From Altererythrobacter sp. B11 (GTDB taxonomy: Bacteria > Pseudomonadota > Alphaproteobacteria > Sphingomonadales > Sphingomonadaceae), in assembly GCF_003569745.1 (NCBI RefSeq), contig NZ_AP018498.1, positions 1,773,001 through 1,837,000 of the forward strand: 64,000 bases of DNA. The letters are read 5' to 3'. Within the stretch, counting starts at the first letter, position 1, and each line of letters starts with the position of its first letter. A model generated the notes under the pieces. That model searched no databases and was not told where the DNA came from. It saw only the letters and a list, made by a program, of their open reading frames with translations. Below, piece by piece: positions 9,672 through 19,100 of the stretch. A program made the position numbers and the translations under genes.

Positions 9672-11495
9672 ATGTGCGGCATCATCGGGATCATCGGCAC
9701 GGCAGAGGTTGCGGACAGGCTGGTGGATGGCCTGAAGCGGATGGAATATCGCGGCTATGACAGCGCCGGGATCTGCACGCTGCATGATGGCAAGCTCGTT
9801 CGCCGGCGGGCCGAGGGCAAGCTCGCCCATCTGGTGGCCGAACTCGCCGCCCATCCGGCGCCGGGCACCTCCGGCATCGCCCACACGCGCTGGGCCACGC
9901 ATGGCGCCCCCACCACCAACAACGCCCATCCCCATGCGACGGGCGAAGTGGCGCTGGTGCACAACGGCATCATCGAGAATTTCCGCCCGCTGCGCGCCGA
10001 ACTGCAGGGCCGTGGCCGTGTGTTCGAAAGCGAAACCGACACCGAAGTGGTGGCCCATCTCGTGTCCGAGCTGGTGGAAGCGGGCCGGAGCCCGGAGGAG
10101 GCCGTGCGCGAAGTGCTGCCGCGGCTGCGCGGCGCCTTCGCGCTTGCCATCGCCTTCCGCCAGCATCCGGAACTGCTGATCGGCGCCCGGCTCGGCTCCC
10201 CGCTGGTGGTTGGCTATGGCGAGGGGGAGATGTTCCTAGGCTCCGATGCGCTGGCGCTTGCGCCGCTCACCCAGCGGGTCGCCTATCTCGAAGAGGGTGA
10301 CTGGGTGGTGATCACGCGCGAGGGCGCGCGAATCTTTGACCGGGACAACCAGCCGGTGGAGCGCCCCATCGTCACCTCGGGCGCATCGGCCGCAGCGATC
10401 GAGAAGGGCAATTACCGCCACTACATGCAGAAGGAGATCTTCGAGCAGCCGGTGGTGGTGGCGCAGACGCTGCGCTCCTACGTCCGCCAGCTCGAACGGC
10501 GCGTGTCGCTGCCGCAGCTGGATTTCGACCCGTCGGAGATTCGCCGCATCACCATCGTCGCCTGCGGCACCTCCTTCTATGCCGCGATGGTTGCGAAATA
10601 CTGGTTCGAACAATTCGCCCGCGTGCCGGTGGACATCGATGTGGCGAGCGAGTTCCGCTATCGCGAGCCGGTGCTGGAGCCGGGCGGGCTGTCGCTGTTC
10701 ATTTCCCAGTCGGGGGAGACGGCGGACACGTTGGCTGCGCTGCGCCATTGCCGCGCGCAGGGGCAGACGATCGCCGTGGTGGTGAACGTGCCGACCAGCA
10801 GCATGGCGCGCGAGGCCGACCTGCTGTTGCCGACCCATGCCGGGCCGGAAATCGGCGTCGCCTCCACCAAGGCCTTCACCTGCCAGCTGGCAGTTCTGGC
10901 GGCGCTCGCCGCCAAGTTCGCCGTCGCCAAGGGCCGGATGGACCGGGCGGAAGAGAACGCCGTGGTGGATCACCTGCTGCAAGCCCCGGCCGCGATCAAT
11001 GCCGCGCTCGGGCATGACGAGAGCATCGCCGCCATGGCGCATCTGATCGCGCCGGCGCGGGATGTGCTCTACCTCGGCCGCGGGCCGGATTATGCGCTGG
11101 CGCTGGAAGGGGCGCTGAAGCTCAAGGAAATCAGCTATATCCACGCCGAAGGCTATGCCGCGGGCGAAATGAAGCACGGCCCCATCGCGCTGATCGACGA
11201 AGCGGTGCCGGTGATCGTGCTCGCCCCCTCCGGCCCGCTGTTCGAAAAGACCGTCTCCAACATGCAGGAAGTGCGTGCGCGCGGCGGCAAGATCGTGCTG
11301 ATCTCCGACGCCGAGGGTTTGGCCGAAGCGGGCGAGGGCTGCATGGCGACGATCGAGATGCCGAAGGTGCATCCGCTGATTGCGCCGCTGGTTTATGCCG
11401 TGCCGGTGCAGCTGCTGGCCTACCACACGGCCTGTGCCAAGGGCACCGATGTGGACCAGCCCCGCAATCTGGCGAAATCGGTGACGGTGGAATAG
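9672..11495 (+). CDS. glmS: Glutamine-fructose-6-phosphate aminotransferase (isomerizing)
   Basis: A 607-residue glucosamine-6-phosphate synthase. The N-terminal class II glutamine amidotransferase begins MCGIIGIIG, with Cys2 exposed after Met removal. Two SIS domains follow: the first includes ACGTSFYAAMVAKYWFE and SQSGETADTLAAL, and the protein ends in AKSVTVE, the typical family terminus. It follows glmU on the same strand and is probably coexpressed. All expected domains are complete. Confidence 0.98.
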   Translation: MCGIIGIIGTAEVADRLVDGLKRMEYRGYDSAGICTLHDGKLVRRRAEGKLAHLVAELAAHPAPGTSGIAHTRWATHGAPTTNNAHPHATGEVALVHNGIIENFRPLRAELQGRGRVFESETDTEVVAHLVSELVEAGRSPEEAVREVLPRLRGAFALAIAFRQHPELLIGARLGSPLVVGYGEGEMFLGSDALALAPLTQRVAYLEEGDWVVITREGARIFDRDNQPVERPIVTSGASAAAIEKGNYRHYMQKEIFEQPVVVAQTLRSYVRQLERRVSLPQLDFDPSEIRRITIVACGTSFYAAMVAKYWFEQFARVPVDIDVASEFRYREPVLEPGGLSLFISQSGETADTLAALRHCRAQGQTIAVVVNVPTSSMAREADLLLPTHAGPEIGVASTKAFTCQLAVLAALAAKFAVAKGRMDRAEENAVVDHLLQAPAAINAALGHDESIAAMAHLIAPARDVLYLGRGPDYALALEGALKLKEISYIHAEGYAAGEMKHGPIALIDEAVPVIVLAPSGPLFEKTVSNMQEVRARGGKIVLISDAEGLAEAGEGCMATIEMPKVHPLIAPLVYAVPVQLLAYHTACAKGTDVDQPRNLAKSVTVE

Positions 11496-11507
11496 CCGCT
11501 CGGCGGT

Positions 11508-12152
11508 CTAGACCCTGAGCAAAGGCGCTGTCGCTCGCTGGACGAGGATGGCCAGCACCACGGCTGCGGCTGTTGCGATCCACAGTGCGCCGGCGCCCGA
11601 TCGCGCGAAGGACAGCGCCCCCAGGATCCCGCCAGTGACGAGTGAAAGCCACAGCAGGAGATAGGGCACCCAGCCGGCGCGCTCCCCGCCGCGCAGCGCA
11701 GCCGCCAGGCGGTGCCCCAGCCGCACGAGATTGCCGGTCATATAGGTCAGGCCGATGCTCACATCACCGTCGCGCTGGAAGATCGTGTTGGCGGCGCCCA
11801 TCGCGAGGCACAACGCCGGCAGCACGGCCCATTCGCCGCCCAGTGTCTCGCCCAACGCCGCCAGTGCCAGCAGCAGGGCGACCAATCCTGCAGCCAGCGC
11901 CTTGCGGTTCTTCCGTCCCGCTGTCGCCATTACGCCCAGGACCACACCGCCAACGAACAGCGCCACCAGCCCCGCCGCTGCCAGCGCCACGGGCGCAGCC
12001 TCGGCTGCTCCGATCGCGAGCCGGGTGGAATTTCCCGTCATGAAGGACACGAACAGCCCGCCCGATTTCATGAAGCCGATCGCGTCCACGAAGCCCGCCA
12101 GCGTGGCAAAGCCGAAGGCGAGCAGGTGGAACTTCCTGTCGTAGCGGATCAT
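11508..12152 (-). CDS. YoaK-family (DUF1275) membrane protein
   Basis: A 214-residue integral membrane protein of the YoaK/DUF1275 family. The hallmark segments GFVDAIGFMKSGGLFVSFMTGN near the N-terminus and GLTYMTGNLVRLG in the middle are present, and about six hydrophobic segments can be counted. The family is widespread and of unknown function. It converges with glmS and lies downstream of the aldehyde oxidase genes on the same strand, 55 bases from the stop of the molybdopterin subunit gene reading the other way along the strand, so it has its own promoter or is upstream of that operon's end; a functional link is not established. Confidence 0.85.
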   Translation of the reverse strand: MIRYDRKFHLLAFGFATLAGFVDAIGFMKSGGLFVSFMTGNSTRLAIGAAEAAPVALAAAGLVALFVGGVVLGVMATAGRKNRKALAAGLVALLLALAALGETLGGEWAVLPALCLAMGAANTIFQRDGDVSIGLTYMTGNLVRLGHRLAAALRGGERAGWVPYLLLWLSLVTGGILGALSFARSGAGALWIATAAAVVLAILVQRATAPLLRV

Positions 12153-12207
12153 GCCACCCGCATAGCACCTCGCGCGGCGCGCTGTCCGCGTTTTTGTGCC
12201 GCGGGCG

Positions 12208-14430
12208 TCAGGCCAGCAGCAATTTGTCCATCGTCACCGGCAGGTCGCGGATGCGCTTGCCGGTGGCGTTGTACACGGCATTGGCGATGGCCGCCGCGGT
12301 GCCGACATTGGCGAGCTCGCCGATGCCCTTCACGCCCAGCGGGTTCACCTGCTCGTCCACTTCGGGCACCATGATGATGTCCACCTCGGGCACATCGGCG
12401 TTCACCGCCACCAGATATTCGGCGATATTGTCGTTGATGTAGCGGGCCCGCAGCCGGTCCAGCTCGGTCTGTTCCAGCAGCGCCTGGCCCAACCCCCAGA
12501 TCATCCCGCCCAGATACTGGCTGCGGGCGGTGCGGGGATTGACGATGTGGCCGCCGGCAAAGGCGCCCACCATGCGCGGTACGCGGATTTCGCGCGTCAG
12601 GCGGTGGATGCGCACCTCGGCGAACTCGGCGCCGAAGGCGTACATCAGCGGCTTGGGTTCTCCCTCATCGCCGCCTTCGCCGCCGCTCATCTTGCCCTTG
12701 TAGAGGGCCTTCACGGCATCGGGGCCGGAACCGGGCGGGGCCCATTCGGCATATTCCTCGATACGGTTGGAGCCGATCCGCGCGAAGGCGTCGGGCAGGT
12801 CGCGCGCGGCGGGCATGGCGCCGCCGAAGCGCTGCTTCAGCTTGTCGCACACCAGCTTCACGGCCGATCCCGCGCTCGCCGTGGTCATGGAACCGCCGGC
12901 GACGGGGCCGGGGGGATAGGCGGTGTCGCCCATCTTCACAGTGACCATCTTCGGATCGATCCCCAACTCGCGCGCGGCGATCTGCTGCATGACGGTATAG
13001 GCGCCGGTGCCCACGTCATGCGCGGCGATCTGCACCTCCAGCCGACCGTTGGAGCCGAGCAGCGCACGGGCCGCGGAAGGCATCATCGCGGTGGGATAGC
13101 AGGCGGTGGCGCAGCCATATCCCACCAACCAGTCACCCAGTTGCGTGGTGCCCGGCTCGGCTCGGCGGGCGTTCCAGCCGAAGGCCTTTGCCGCCTCATC
13201 ATAGCATTTCATCAGCGATCGGCTGGTGTAGGGCGCTCCGTTGACCGGGCTCTTCATCGTGTCGTTGATGCGGCGGAACTCGACCGGGTCCATGCCCAGC
13301 GCCACCGCCATTTCGTCCATCGCCGCTTCCAGCGCGTACATATAGGGCGTTTCGGGGGGCGAGCGCATGAAGCCCGGCGTGTTGCGGTCCGCCTTCACCA
13401 ACTCCACCCGGCTGGCGATGTTGGGGCAGGCATACATCTCCGTGGTGGTAGAGGTGCCGGCGACCGAATAATCATCCTGCCGCGACGTGACTTCCCACCC
13501 TTCGTGGCTCAGCGCCGTTAGTTTGCCATCGCGCGTGGCGCCCAGGCGGACACGGTGCTGCGTTTCTGCGCGATAGGTGGCGAGTGTGAAGCCCTGATCG
13601 CGCATCACCACATTCTTGATCGGGCGCCCCAGATCGCGGGCAATGCCTGCAATCAGCGCCGTGCGCTGGCTCATGATCCCTTTCGACCCGAAGGCACCCC
13701 CCACGAAGGGATCGCGCACCTCCACCAGATCGGGGTCCACCTGCAGCATCTCTGCCGTGCCGTTCTTGAGCTGCCACACGAACTGGCTCGGCTCATGCAG
13801 CGTCAGGCGATCGCCGTCCCAGGCAGCGGCCGTGGAGAACAGCTCCATCGGATTGTGGTGCATGGTGGGCGTGGAATAGCGCTGGTCGATCGTCACCGGC
13901 GCGGCGGCGAAAGCCCGATCGAAATTGCCGGCCTTCTTCTCGGAGGAGGAGAGGGAGGGCGGATGCGCCTTCCCCACGCCGGGGCTGCCGAAAGTGGCGC
14001 TGGGCGCCTGCGCGGCATAGCGCACGGCGATGTGGTGGCCTGCGTCACGCGCGGTGGCCAAATCCTCCGCCACGACGACGGCGATAATCTGGCCGTCGCT
14101 GACGATATCCGGCCCGGCCAGCGGCATGTCGGAATCGGAGACATAGCCCCCCTGGGCGAAGTGCTTCTGCGGCTGCCGCTTCGGCGCGTTGCGATAGGTG
14201 TAGATCTTCACCACGCCGGCCAGCGCCTCGGCCTCGCTGGTGTCGATGGCTGCGATGCGCCCTTTGGCGACACCGCTGGTGACGAACAGTGCCACCGCCG
14301 GGCTGCCGGGAAGGGGCAGGTCGTCCGCATAGAGCGGCTGCCCGGTCACCTTGCCGCGCGCCTCATAGCGGGCGATCGGCTGGCCCATATTGGCCTGTGC
14401 CGCCGGAACGGGGGGTGTGGTCTCCGCCAT
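12208..14430 (-). CDS. Molybdopterin-binding subunit of a xanthine dehydrogenase-family aldehyde oxidase (PaoC-like)
   Basis: A 740-residue large subunit of the molybdenum hydroxylase family, carrying the molybdopterin cytosine dinucleotide cofactor where the aldehyde or heterocycle is hydroxylated. Characteristic segments are DPFVGGAFGSKG, the GTGAYTVMQQIAAREL region, and the C-terminal GIGELANVGTAAAIANAV, whose glutamate corresponds to the catalytic Glu of the family. The start MAETTPPVPAA at 14430 follows the FAD subunit stop by two bases; the frame is open further upstream but that overlaps the coding sequence of the FAD subunit. The three-gene order FeS-FAD-Mo and the Tat signal on the FeS subunit match periplasmic PaoABC. 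Substrate cannot be deduced. Confidence 0.92.
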   Translation of the reverse strand: MAETTPPVPAAQANMGQPIARYEARGKVTGQPLYADDLPLPGSPAVALFVTSGVAKGRIAAIDTSEAEALAGVVKIYTYRNAPKRQPQKHFAQGGYVSDSDMPLAGPDIVSDGQIIAVVVAEDLATARDAGHHIAVRYAAQAPSATFGSPGVGKAHPPSLSSSEKKAGNFDRAFAAAPVTIDQRYSTPTMHHNPMELFSTAAAWDGDRLTLHEPSQFVWQLKNGTAEMLQVDPDLVEVRDPFVGGAFGSKGIMSQRTALIAGIARDLGRPIKNVVMRDQGFTLATYRAETQHRVRLGATRDGKLTALSHEGWEVTSRQDDYSVAGTSTTTEMYACPNIASRVELVKADRNTPGFMRSPPETPYMYALEAAMDEMAVALGMDPVEFRRINDTMKSPVNGAPYTSRSLMKCYDEAAKAFGWNARRAEPGTTQLGDWLVGYGCATACYPTAMMPSAARALLGSNGRLEVQIAAHDVGTGAYTVMQQIAARELGIDPKMVTVKMGDTAYPPGPVAGGSMTTASAGSAVKLVCDKLKQRFGGAMPAARDLPDAFARIGSNRIEEYAEWAPPGSGPDAVKALYKGKMSGGEGGDEGEPKPLMYAFGAEFAEVRIHRLTREIRVPRMVGAFAGGHIVNPRTARSQYLGGMIWGLGQALLEQTELDRLRARYINDNIAEYLVAVNADVPEVDIIMVPEVDEQVNPLGVKGIGELANVGTAAAIANAVYNATGKRIRDLPVTMDKLLLA

Positions 14431-14432
14431 GC

Positions 14433-15446
14433 TCAGGCCTCCATCGCTTTCGCCTGCATCAGCGCGCGCACGATGGTCGCCTTGCCCAGCGGGATCTTGA
14501 ATGCGTTGTGTTCGCGCGCCGTGGCATCGGCGAATTCCGCCTCCGCTGCGGCCGTGGCGGCCTCTTCGGTCAGCGGGCGCCCTTTCAGCAGGGCTTCTGC
14601 CTTGCGTGCGCGCCACGGCACGGTCGCCACGCCGCCGAGCGCGATGCGCACGTCCGCCGCCGCATCGCCGTCCATCCGCAGGGCCACCGCCGCGCTGGCA
14701 TTGGCAAAGGCATAGGACGCGCGATCACGCACCTTAACATAGGTGGAGCGCGGCCAGGGCCCGCCCGGAACGGTGAAGCCGGTGATGAGATCGCCCGGGG
14801 CCAGAGTGGTTTCGATATGGGGGGTGGCGCCGGGGGCCCGGTGCAGTTCCGCAAAGCGGATGACGCGCGGTCCTTCGGTGCCCAGTATCTCGACATTGGC
14901 GTCCAGCGCAATCAGCGCCTGCGCCCAGTCGCCCGGATAGGTGGCGATGCAATCGCCGCTGGTGCCCAGCACCGCGTGCAGCCGGTTGAACCCGTCCATG
15001 GCGGCACAGCCGGATCCGGGGTCGCGCTTGTTGCACTGTTCGTAGGTCGTATCGCGGAAGTAGGGGCAGCGCGTGCGTTGCAGCACATTCCCGCCGAGCC
15101 GCGCCATGTTGCGCAACTGGGCGGAGGCCGCCTGCCACAGCGTATCGCGCAGCACCGGATAGTCGCGGGCGATCATGCGGTCGTCCGACAGGGCCGACAT
15201 GGTCACCAGCGCGCCGATGCGCAGCATGTCGCCATCCTTCGCCACCTGCCGCAGCCGCTTGTCCTCCAGCCGGGTGATGTCCACCAGGCGGGCGGGGCGC
15301 ATGACGTCCAGCTTCATCAGGTCGAGCAGCGTGGTGCCGCCGCCGACATACTGGTTCAGCGATGTGGCGTGCGATGGGGCAAAGCCTTCCGCCAGGCCGA
15401 CTGCGGCGATGGCGGTGGGCGGCGTTTCGTAATCGAACGGGCGCAT
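14433..15446 (-). CDS. FAD-binding subunit of molybdenum aldehyde oxidase (PaoB-like)
   Basis: A 337-residue FAD subunit (CO dehydrogenase flavoprotein family) that passes electrons from the iron-sulfur subunit to the acceptor. The FAD-binding loops GGGTTLLDLMKLDVMRP and LGGNVLQRTRCPYF are visible. The latter contains a cysteine-rich region (RCPYFRDTTYEQCNKRDPGSGC) typical of PaoB-type subunits that carry an additional 4Fe-4S cluster. It has no signal peptide, consistent with export as a complex with the Tat-bearing FeS subunit. It lies 10 bases after the FeS gene and 2 bases before the molybdopterin gene. Confidence 0.92.
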   Translation of the reverse strand: MRPFDYETPPTAIAAVGLAEGFAPSHATSLNQYVGGGTTLLDLMKLDVMRPARLVDITRLEDKRLRQVAKDGDMLRIGALVTMSALSDDRMIARDYPVLRDTLWQAASAQLRNMARLGGNVLQRTRCPYFRDTTYEQCNKRDPGSGCAAMDGFNRLHAVLGTSGDCIATYPGDWAQALIALDANVEILGTEGPRVIRFAELHRAPGATPHIETTLAPGDLITGFTVPGGPWPRSTYVKVRDRASYAFANASAAVALRMDGDAAADVRIALGGVATVPWRARKAEALLKGRPLTEEAATAAAEAEFADATAREHNAFKIPLGKATIVRALMQAKAMEA

Positions 15447-15456
15447 CGCCTTCTCC

Positions 15457-16047
15457 CTACATCCGGCCTTTGGCCTGTTTCACCGCCGCCACGATGTTCG
15501 GATAGGCGGAGCAGCGGCAGAGATTGCCGCTCATATATTCGCGGATTTCCTCGTCGGTGCGGGCATGGCCTTCCTTCACGCAGGCGACCGCGCTCATGAT
15601 CTGGCCCGGCGTGCAATAGCCGCACTGGAAGGCATCATTGTCGATGAAGGCCTGCTGCATCGGGTGCAGGTCCTCCCCATCGGCGAGCCCTTCGATCGTC
15701 ACCACCTCGCGCCCTTCCAGGCTGGCCGCCAACGTGAGGCAGGACAGCCGCCGCTCGCCATCCACATGGACGGTGCAGGCGCCGCATTGGCCGTGGTCGC
15801 AGCCCTTCTTGCTGCCCGGCAGGCCGAGCGGGCCGCGCAGCGCATCCAGCAGCGTCAGGCGCGTATCGGCATCGAGTTGCTGGCTGCGACCGTTGAGCGT
15901 GAAGGTCACGCCCTTCTTACGGGGTTTCGTCTGATCGGGCGGCGTCGCCTGCGCACTGGCTGGCTTGGCAGCGGCGACGGACAGGGTGGCGGCACTGCCA
16001 CCCAGGAAGCCCCGTCGGCTGACGGGGATAAGCGGCTTGGTGCTCAT
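15457..16047 (-). CDS. Tat-exported 2Fe-2S subunit of molybdenum aldehyde oxidase (PaoA-like)
   Basis: A 196-residue iron-sulfur subunit with two 2Fe-2S clusters. The N-terminus has a twin-arginine signal (SRRGFLGGSAATLSVAAA, about residues 9-26) ending in an AXA-type site. The plant-type cluster motif CDHGQCGACTVHVDG and the second cluster motif CGYCTPGQ...CRC are complete. The ATG at 16047 is preferred because it puts the RR motif near the N-terminus and has GAGGGAC before it; upstream in-frame ATGs add about 27 residues ahead of the signal. First gene of the oxidase operon; divergent from the dehydrogenase gene at 16204. Confidence 0.93.
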   Translation of the reverse strand: MSTKPLIPVSRRGFLGGSAATLSVAAAKPASAQATPPDQTKPRKKGVTFTLNGRSQQLDADTRLTLLDALRGPLGLPGSKKGCDHGQCGACTVHVDGERRLSCLTLAASLEGREVVTIEGLADGEDLHPMQQAFIDNDAFQCGYCTPGQIMSAVACVKEGHARTDEEIREYMSGNLCRCSAYPNIVAAVKQAKGRM

Positions 16048-16203
16048 GGCCCAGTCCCTCTTTGCGGGCGCATCGGCCGGAGCCGCTGCCTTCTGCAAAA
16101 GGAAAGCCATGGCTGCCCCTGCGGTTCCCCGAATTGCCTTCGGCATCGCGGAACTTGCGCGGCGGGGGTGCGCTTTGTCCGGAAAAAGGGAAGGAACAAG
16201 CCG

Positions 16204-17217
16204 ATGCGCCACAAGAAGAAGCCGGTGGTTATGGTGACGGGCGCCTCAGCGGGGGTGGGGCGCGCGGTGGTGCGCGAATTCGCGAAAGACAAGGCCCGCA
16301 TCGGCCTGATCGCCCGCGGCCACGACGGATTGGAAGGCGCAGCGCGCGAAGTGGAGGCGACAGGGGGTGAGGCGCTGATCCTGCCGCTCGACGTGTCCGA
16401 TTCTCAGGCGGTGGAAGACGCCGCCGCGCGGCTGGAAGAACGCTTCGGCCCGATCGACATCTGGGTGAACGCCGCCTTTGCCGGAACGCTGATGCGGTTT
16501 CTGGATATGAGCGCGCAAGATTACGAGCGGGTGACCAGCGTCACCTATATGGGCCAGGTGAATGGCACGCGCGCCGCGCTGAAGCGCATGGTGCCGCGCG
16601 ATCATGGATCCGTGGTACTGGTCGGCTCCGCACTCGCCTATCGCGGCATCCCGCTGCAGTCCGCCTATTGCGGCGCCAAGCACGCCATCCAGGGGTTCCA
16701 CGATTCCATCCGCAGCGAACTGATCCATGATCGCAGCGCGGTGTCGGTCTCCATGGTGCAGTTGCCGGGCGTGAACACGCCGCAGTTCGACTGGATCAAG
16801 ACGAACCTGCCCAACAAGCCCCGGCCGGCCAGCCCGCCCTATCAGCCGGAGTTGGCCGCGCGGGCTATCCACTTCATGGCCCATTCGCGCCGCAAGAGCC
16901 TCAAGCTGGCGTGGCCTACGTGGGAAGCGATCTGGGGAGACCGGCTCGCTTCACCGCTCCTCGATCGCTATCTCGCCCATACCGCCTTCGCCGGGCAGCA
17001 GGATAGCCAGCCCGTCTCTCCCGACCGGCGAGACAATCTCTACGAGCCGGTGCCTGGCGACCATGGCGCGCATGGGCGCTTCGATGCCACGGCACGCACC
17101 GTCAGCCCGCTGTTCTGGATGAGCCGCCACCGCACCGCCTTGAGCCTTGCCACGCTGGCCACGGTGGGGGCCGGCCTGGCCGCTGCGCTGCTGGGCCGTG
17201 GCGGCAAGCGCAAATGA
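16204..17217 (+). CDS. Short-chain dehydrogenase/reductase with C-terminal membrane anchor
   Basis: A 337-residue SDR protein. The NAD(P)-binding motif VTGASAGVGRA is at about residues 11-21, the NAA-type motif is VNAAFAG, and the active-site serine with YxxxK (YCGAKHAIQG) is present, so it should be catalytically competent. Compared with the usual 250 residues there is a C-terminal extension ending in a hydrophobic helix (LSLATLATVGAGLAAALLG) and a basic tail, suggesting membrane attachment. Start ATG at 16204 with GGAAGG upstream. The stop overlaps the next start by 4 bases (ATGA), coupling it to the GH15 gene. Substrate unknown. Confidence 0.9.
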   Translation: MRHKKKPVVMVTGASAGVGRAVVREFAKDKARIGLIARGHDGLEGAAREVEATGGEALILPLDVSDSQAVEDAAARLEERFGPIDIWVNAAFAGTLMRFLDMSAQDYERVTSVTYMGQVNGTRAALKRMVPRDHGSVVLVGSALAYRGIPLQSAYCGAKHAIQGFHDSIRSELIHDRSAVSVSMVQLPGVNTPQFDWIKTNLPNKPRPASPPYQPELAARAIHFMAHSRRKSLKLAWPTWEAIWGDRLASPLLDRYLAHTAFAGQQDSQPVSPDRRDNLYEPVPGDHGAHGRFDATARTVSPLFWMSRHRTALSLATLATVGAGLAAALLGRGGKRK

Positions 17218-19037
17218 GCGAGGGCGAGAAGCGGATCGAAGATTATGCCCTGATCGGCGACGGCGAAACCGCCGCGCTGGTCCATCGCAGCGGCTCGATC
17301 GAATGGTTGTGCATGCCGCGCTTCGATTCCGAAGCCTGCTTTGCCGCGCTGTTGGGAGATGACGAGAACGGCTGCTGGCACATGCGGCCGGAGGGTGAAG
17401 TGCGCCGCACCAGCCGCCGCTATCTGGGTGATACGCTGATCCTGGAGACGGAATTCGAGACCGCCAGCGGCCGCGTGGCGGTGATCGACTTCATGCCCAT
17501 TCGCGGTGTGGCTGCCGATGTCATGCGCATTGTCGAAGGGCGGGAAGGGGAAGTTGCCATGCGCTCCGACCTCGCACCACGCTTCGACTTCGGCCAGCTG
17601 CATCCGCTGGTGCGCCCCTGTTCCGACGGGCGGGTGCTGGCAATCGCCGGGCCGGACGCGATCGCGCTGCGCTTTGCCGAGGAGGTGAGGTTCGACGACC
17701 GCTGGTTCTCCAGCCGCTTCACCATCCGCAAGGGGGAGCGGCGCAGCTTCGTGATGACCTGGTTCCCGGCGCATGAGCGCCCGCCGGAGCCAGTAGACGC
17801 GGAACAGGCGCTGGCTGACACGCGGGCCTATTGGGAAAGCTGGATCGCCCGCGCGAGCTATCGCGGCCCTTACCGCAAGGAGACGCTTCGCTCGCTCATT
17901 ACGCTGAAGGCACTGATCCACCGGCCCACTGGCGGGATGGTGGCCGCGCCCACCGCTTCGCTGCCAGAAATGCCGGGCGGCGTGCGCAATTGGGACTATC
18001 GTTTCTGCTGGCTGCGCGATTCGACCTTCACCCTGCTGGCGCTGCTCCAGGCCGGGATGGGAGAAGAGGCGGAAGCGTGGCTCGGCTGGCTGCGCCGTGC
18101 CATCGCCGGTGAGCCTATCGACGTGCAGCCCTTCTACACCGTGGGCGGCGATCGTCGGATGTATGAATGGGAAGCCGATTGGCTCGCCGGCTTCAACGGC
18201 GCCCGCCCGGTACGTTTTGGCAATGCCGCCGCATCGCAATGCCAGCTCGACGTCTATGGCGAAGTGCTCGACACGCTGCTGGCCGGCGACCGGCACGGGC
18301 TCAAGCGGGAAGGCGATAGCGATGCGCTGGTGCGGATGCTGGCGGCGAAGCTGGAGGGGGAATGGCGCCACCCCGATTCGGGCATCTGGGAGAGCCGCGG
18401 CCCGCGCAAGCATTTCGTCCATTCCAAGGTGATGTGCTGGTGCGGCTTCGATCGCGCGGCCCAGTGGTTCGACGGCAGTGACCCCGACCTGCACCGGCAC
18501 TATCGCGAGCTTGCGGAGGAAGCCAAGGCACTGGTGCTGGAGCGCGGTTACGATGCGGAGCGGAATACCTTTGTCGCCGCCTTCGGCGAAGAGGGGCTGG
18601 ATGCCGCGACCCTTCGCCTGCCGCTGGTCGGGTTCCTGCCCGCCGACGATCCGCGTATCGCCGGAACCGTCGCAGCGATCGAGCGCGAACTGATGCGCGA
18701 TGGCCTGGTGCATCGCTATTCGCCGGAAAAAAGCGATGATGGCGTGGGCGGGGATGAGGGCGCCTTCCTCGCCACCAGCTTCTGGCTGGCCGACGTCTAT
18801 GTCCTGCAGGGCCGGCTCGATGAGGCGCGTAAGCTGTTCGAGCGGCTGTGCGGCCTTGCCAACGATATCGGCCTGCTATCGGAGGAAGCGGGCGGCGGCC
18901 GGCTGCTGGGCAATTTCCCCCAGGCGCTCTCGCATCTCTCGCTCGTCACCACCGCGCTCAACCTCGGCCGCGGCGGCGGGCCGGCGCAGGAGCGCGGGGT
19001 CGGTGGGCGCTCCCGCCACGAAGGGGTCTCGGCCTAG
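17214..19037 (+). CDS. Glycoside hydrolase family 15 protein (trehalase/glucoamylase-like)
   Basis: A 607-residue GH15 protein. An N-terminal beta-sandwich (residues 1 to about 215, starting IEDYALIGDGETAALVHRSG) precedes an alpha/alpha barrel with RNWDYRFCWLRDSTFTLLAL and the C-terminal EEAGGGRLLGNFPQALSHL containing the acidic residue expected of the catalytic base. No signal peptide is seen, so a cytoplasmic substrate such as trehalose or a storage glucan is likely, although the substrate cannot be set from sequence alone. Translation is coupled to the SDR gene by a 4-base overlap. Confidence 0.92.
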   Translation: MSEGEKRIEDYALIGDGETAALVHRSGSIEWLCMPRFDSEACFAALLGDDENGCWHMRPEGEVRRTSRRYLGDTLILETEFETASGRVAVIDFMPIRGVAADVMRIVEGREGEVAMRSDLAPRFDFGQLHPLVRPCSDGRVLAIAGPDAIALRFAEEVRFDDRWFSSRFTIRKGERRSFVMTWFPAHERPPEPVDAEQALADTRAYWESWIARASYRGPYRKETLRSLITLKALIHRPTGGMVAAPTASLPEMPGGVRNWDYRFCWLRDSTFTLLALLQAGMGEEAEAWLGWLRRAIAGEPIDVQPFYTVGGDRRMYEWEADWLAGFNGARPVRFGNAAASQCQLDVYGEVLDTLLAGDRHGLKREGDSDALVRMLAAKLEGEWRHPDSGIWESRGPRKHFVHSKVMCWCGFDRAAQWFDGSDPDLHRHYRELAEEAKALVLERGYDAERNTFVAAFGEEGLDAATLRLPLVGFLPADDPRIAGTVAAIERELMRDGLVHRYSPEKSDDGVGGDEGAFLATSFWLADVYVLQGRLDEARKLFERLCGLANDIGLLSEEAGGGRLLGNFPQALSHLSLVTTALNLGRGGGPAQERGVGGRSRHEGVSA

Positions 19038-19100
19038 CCCGCAGCCCCTTGCGCCATCCGGTTTACTGCGTGCTAACCATTTGCCTCGTAAAGGGATTTC

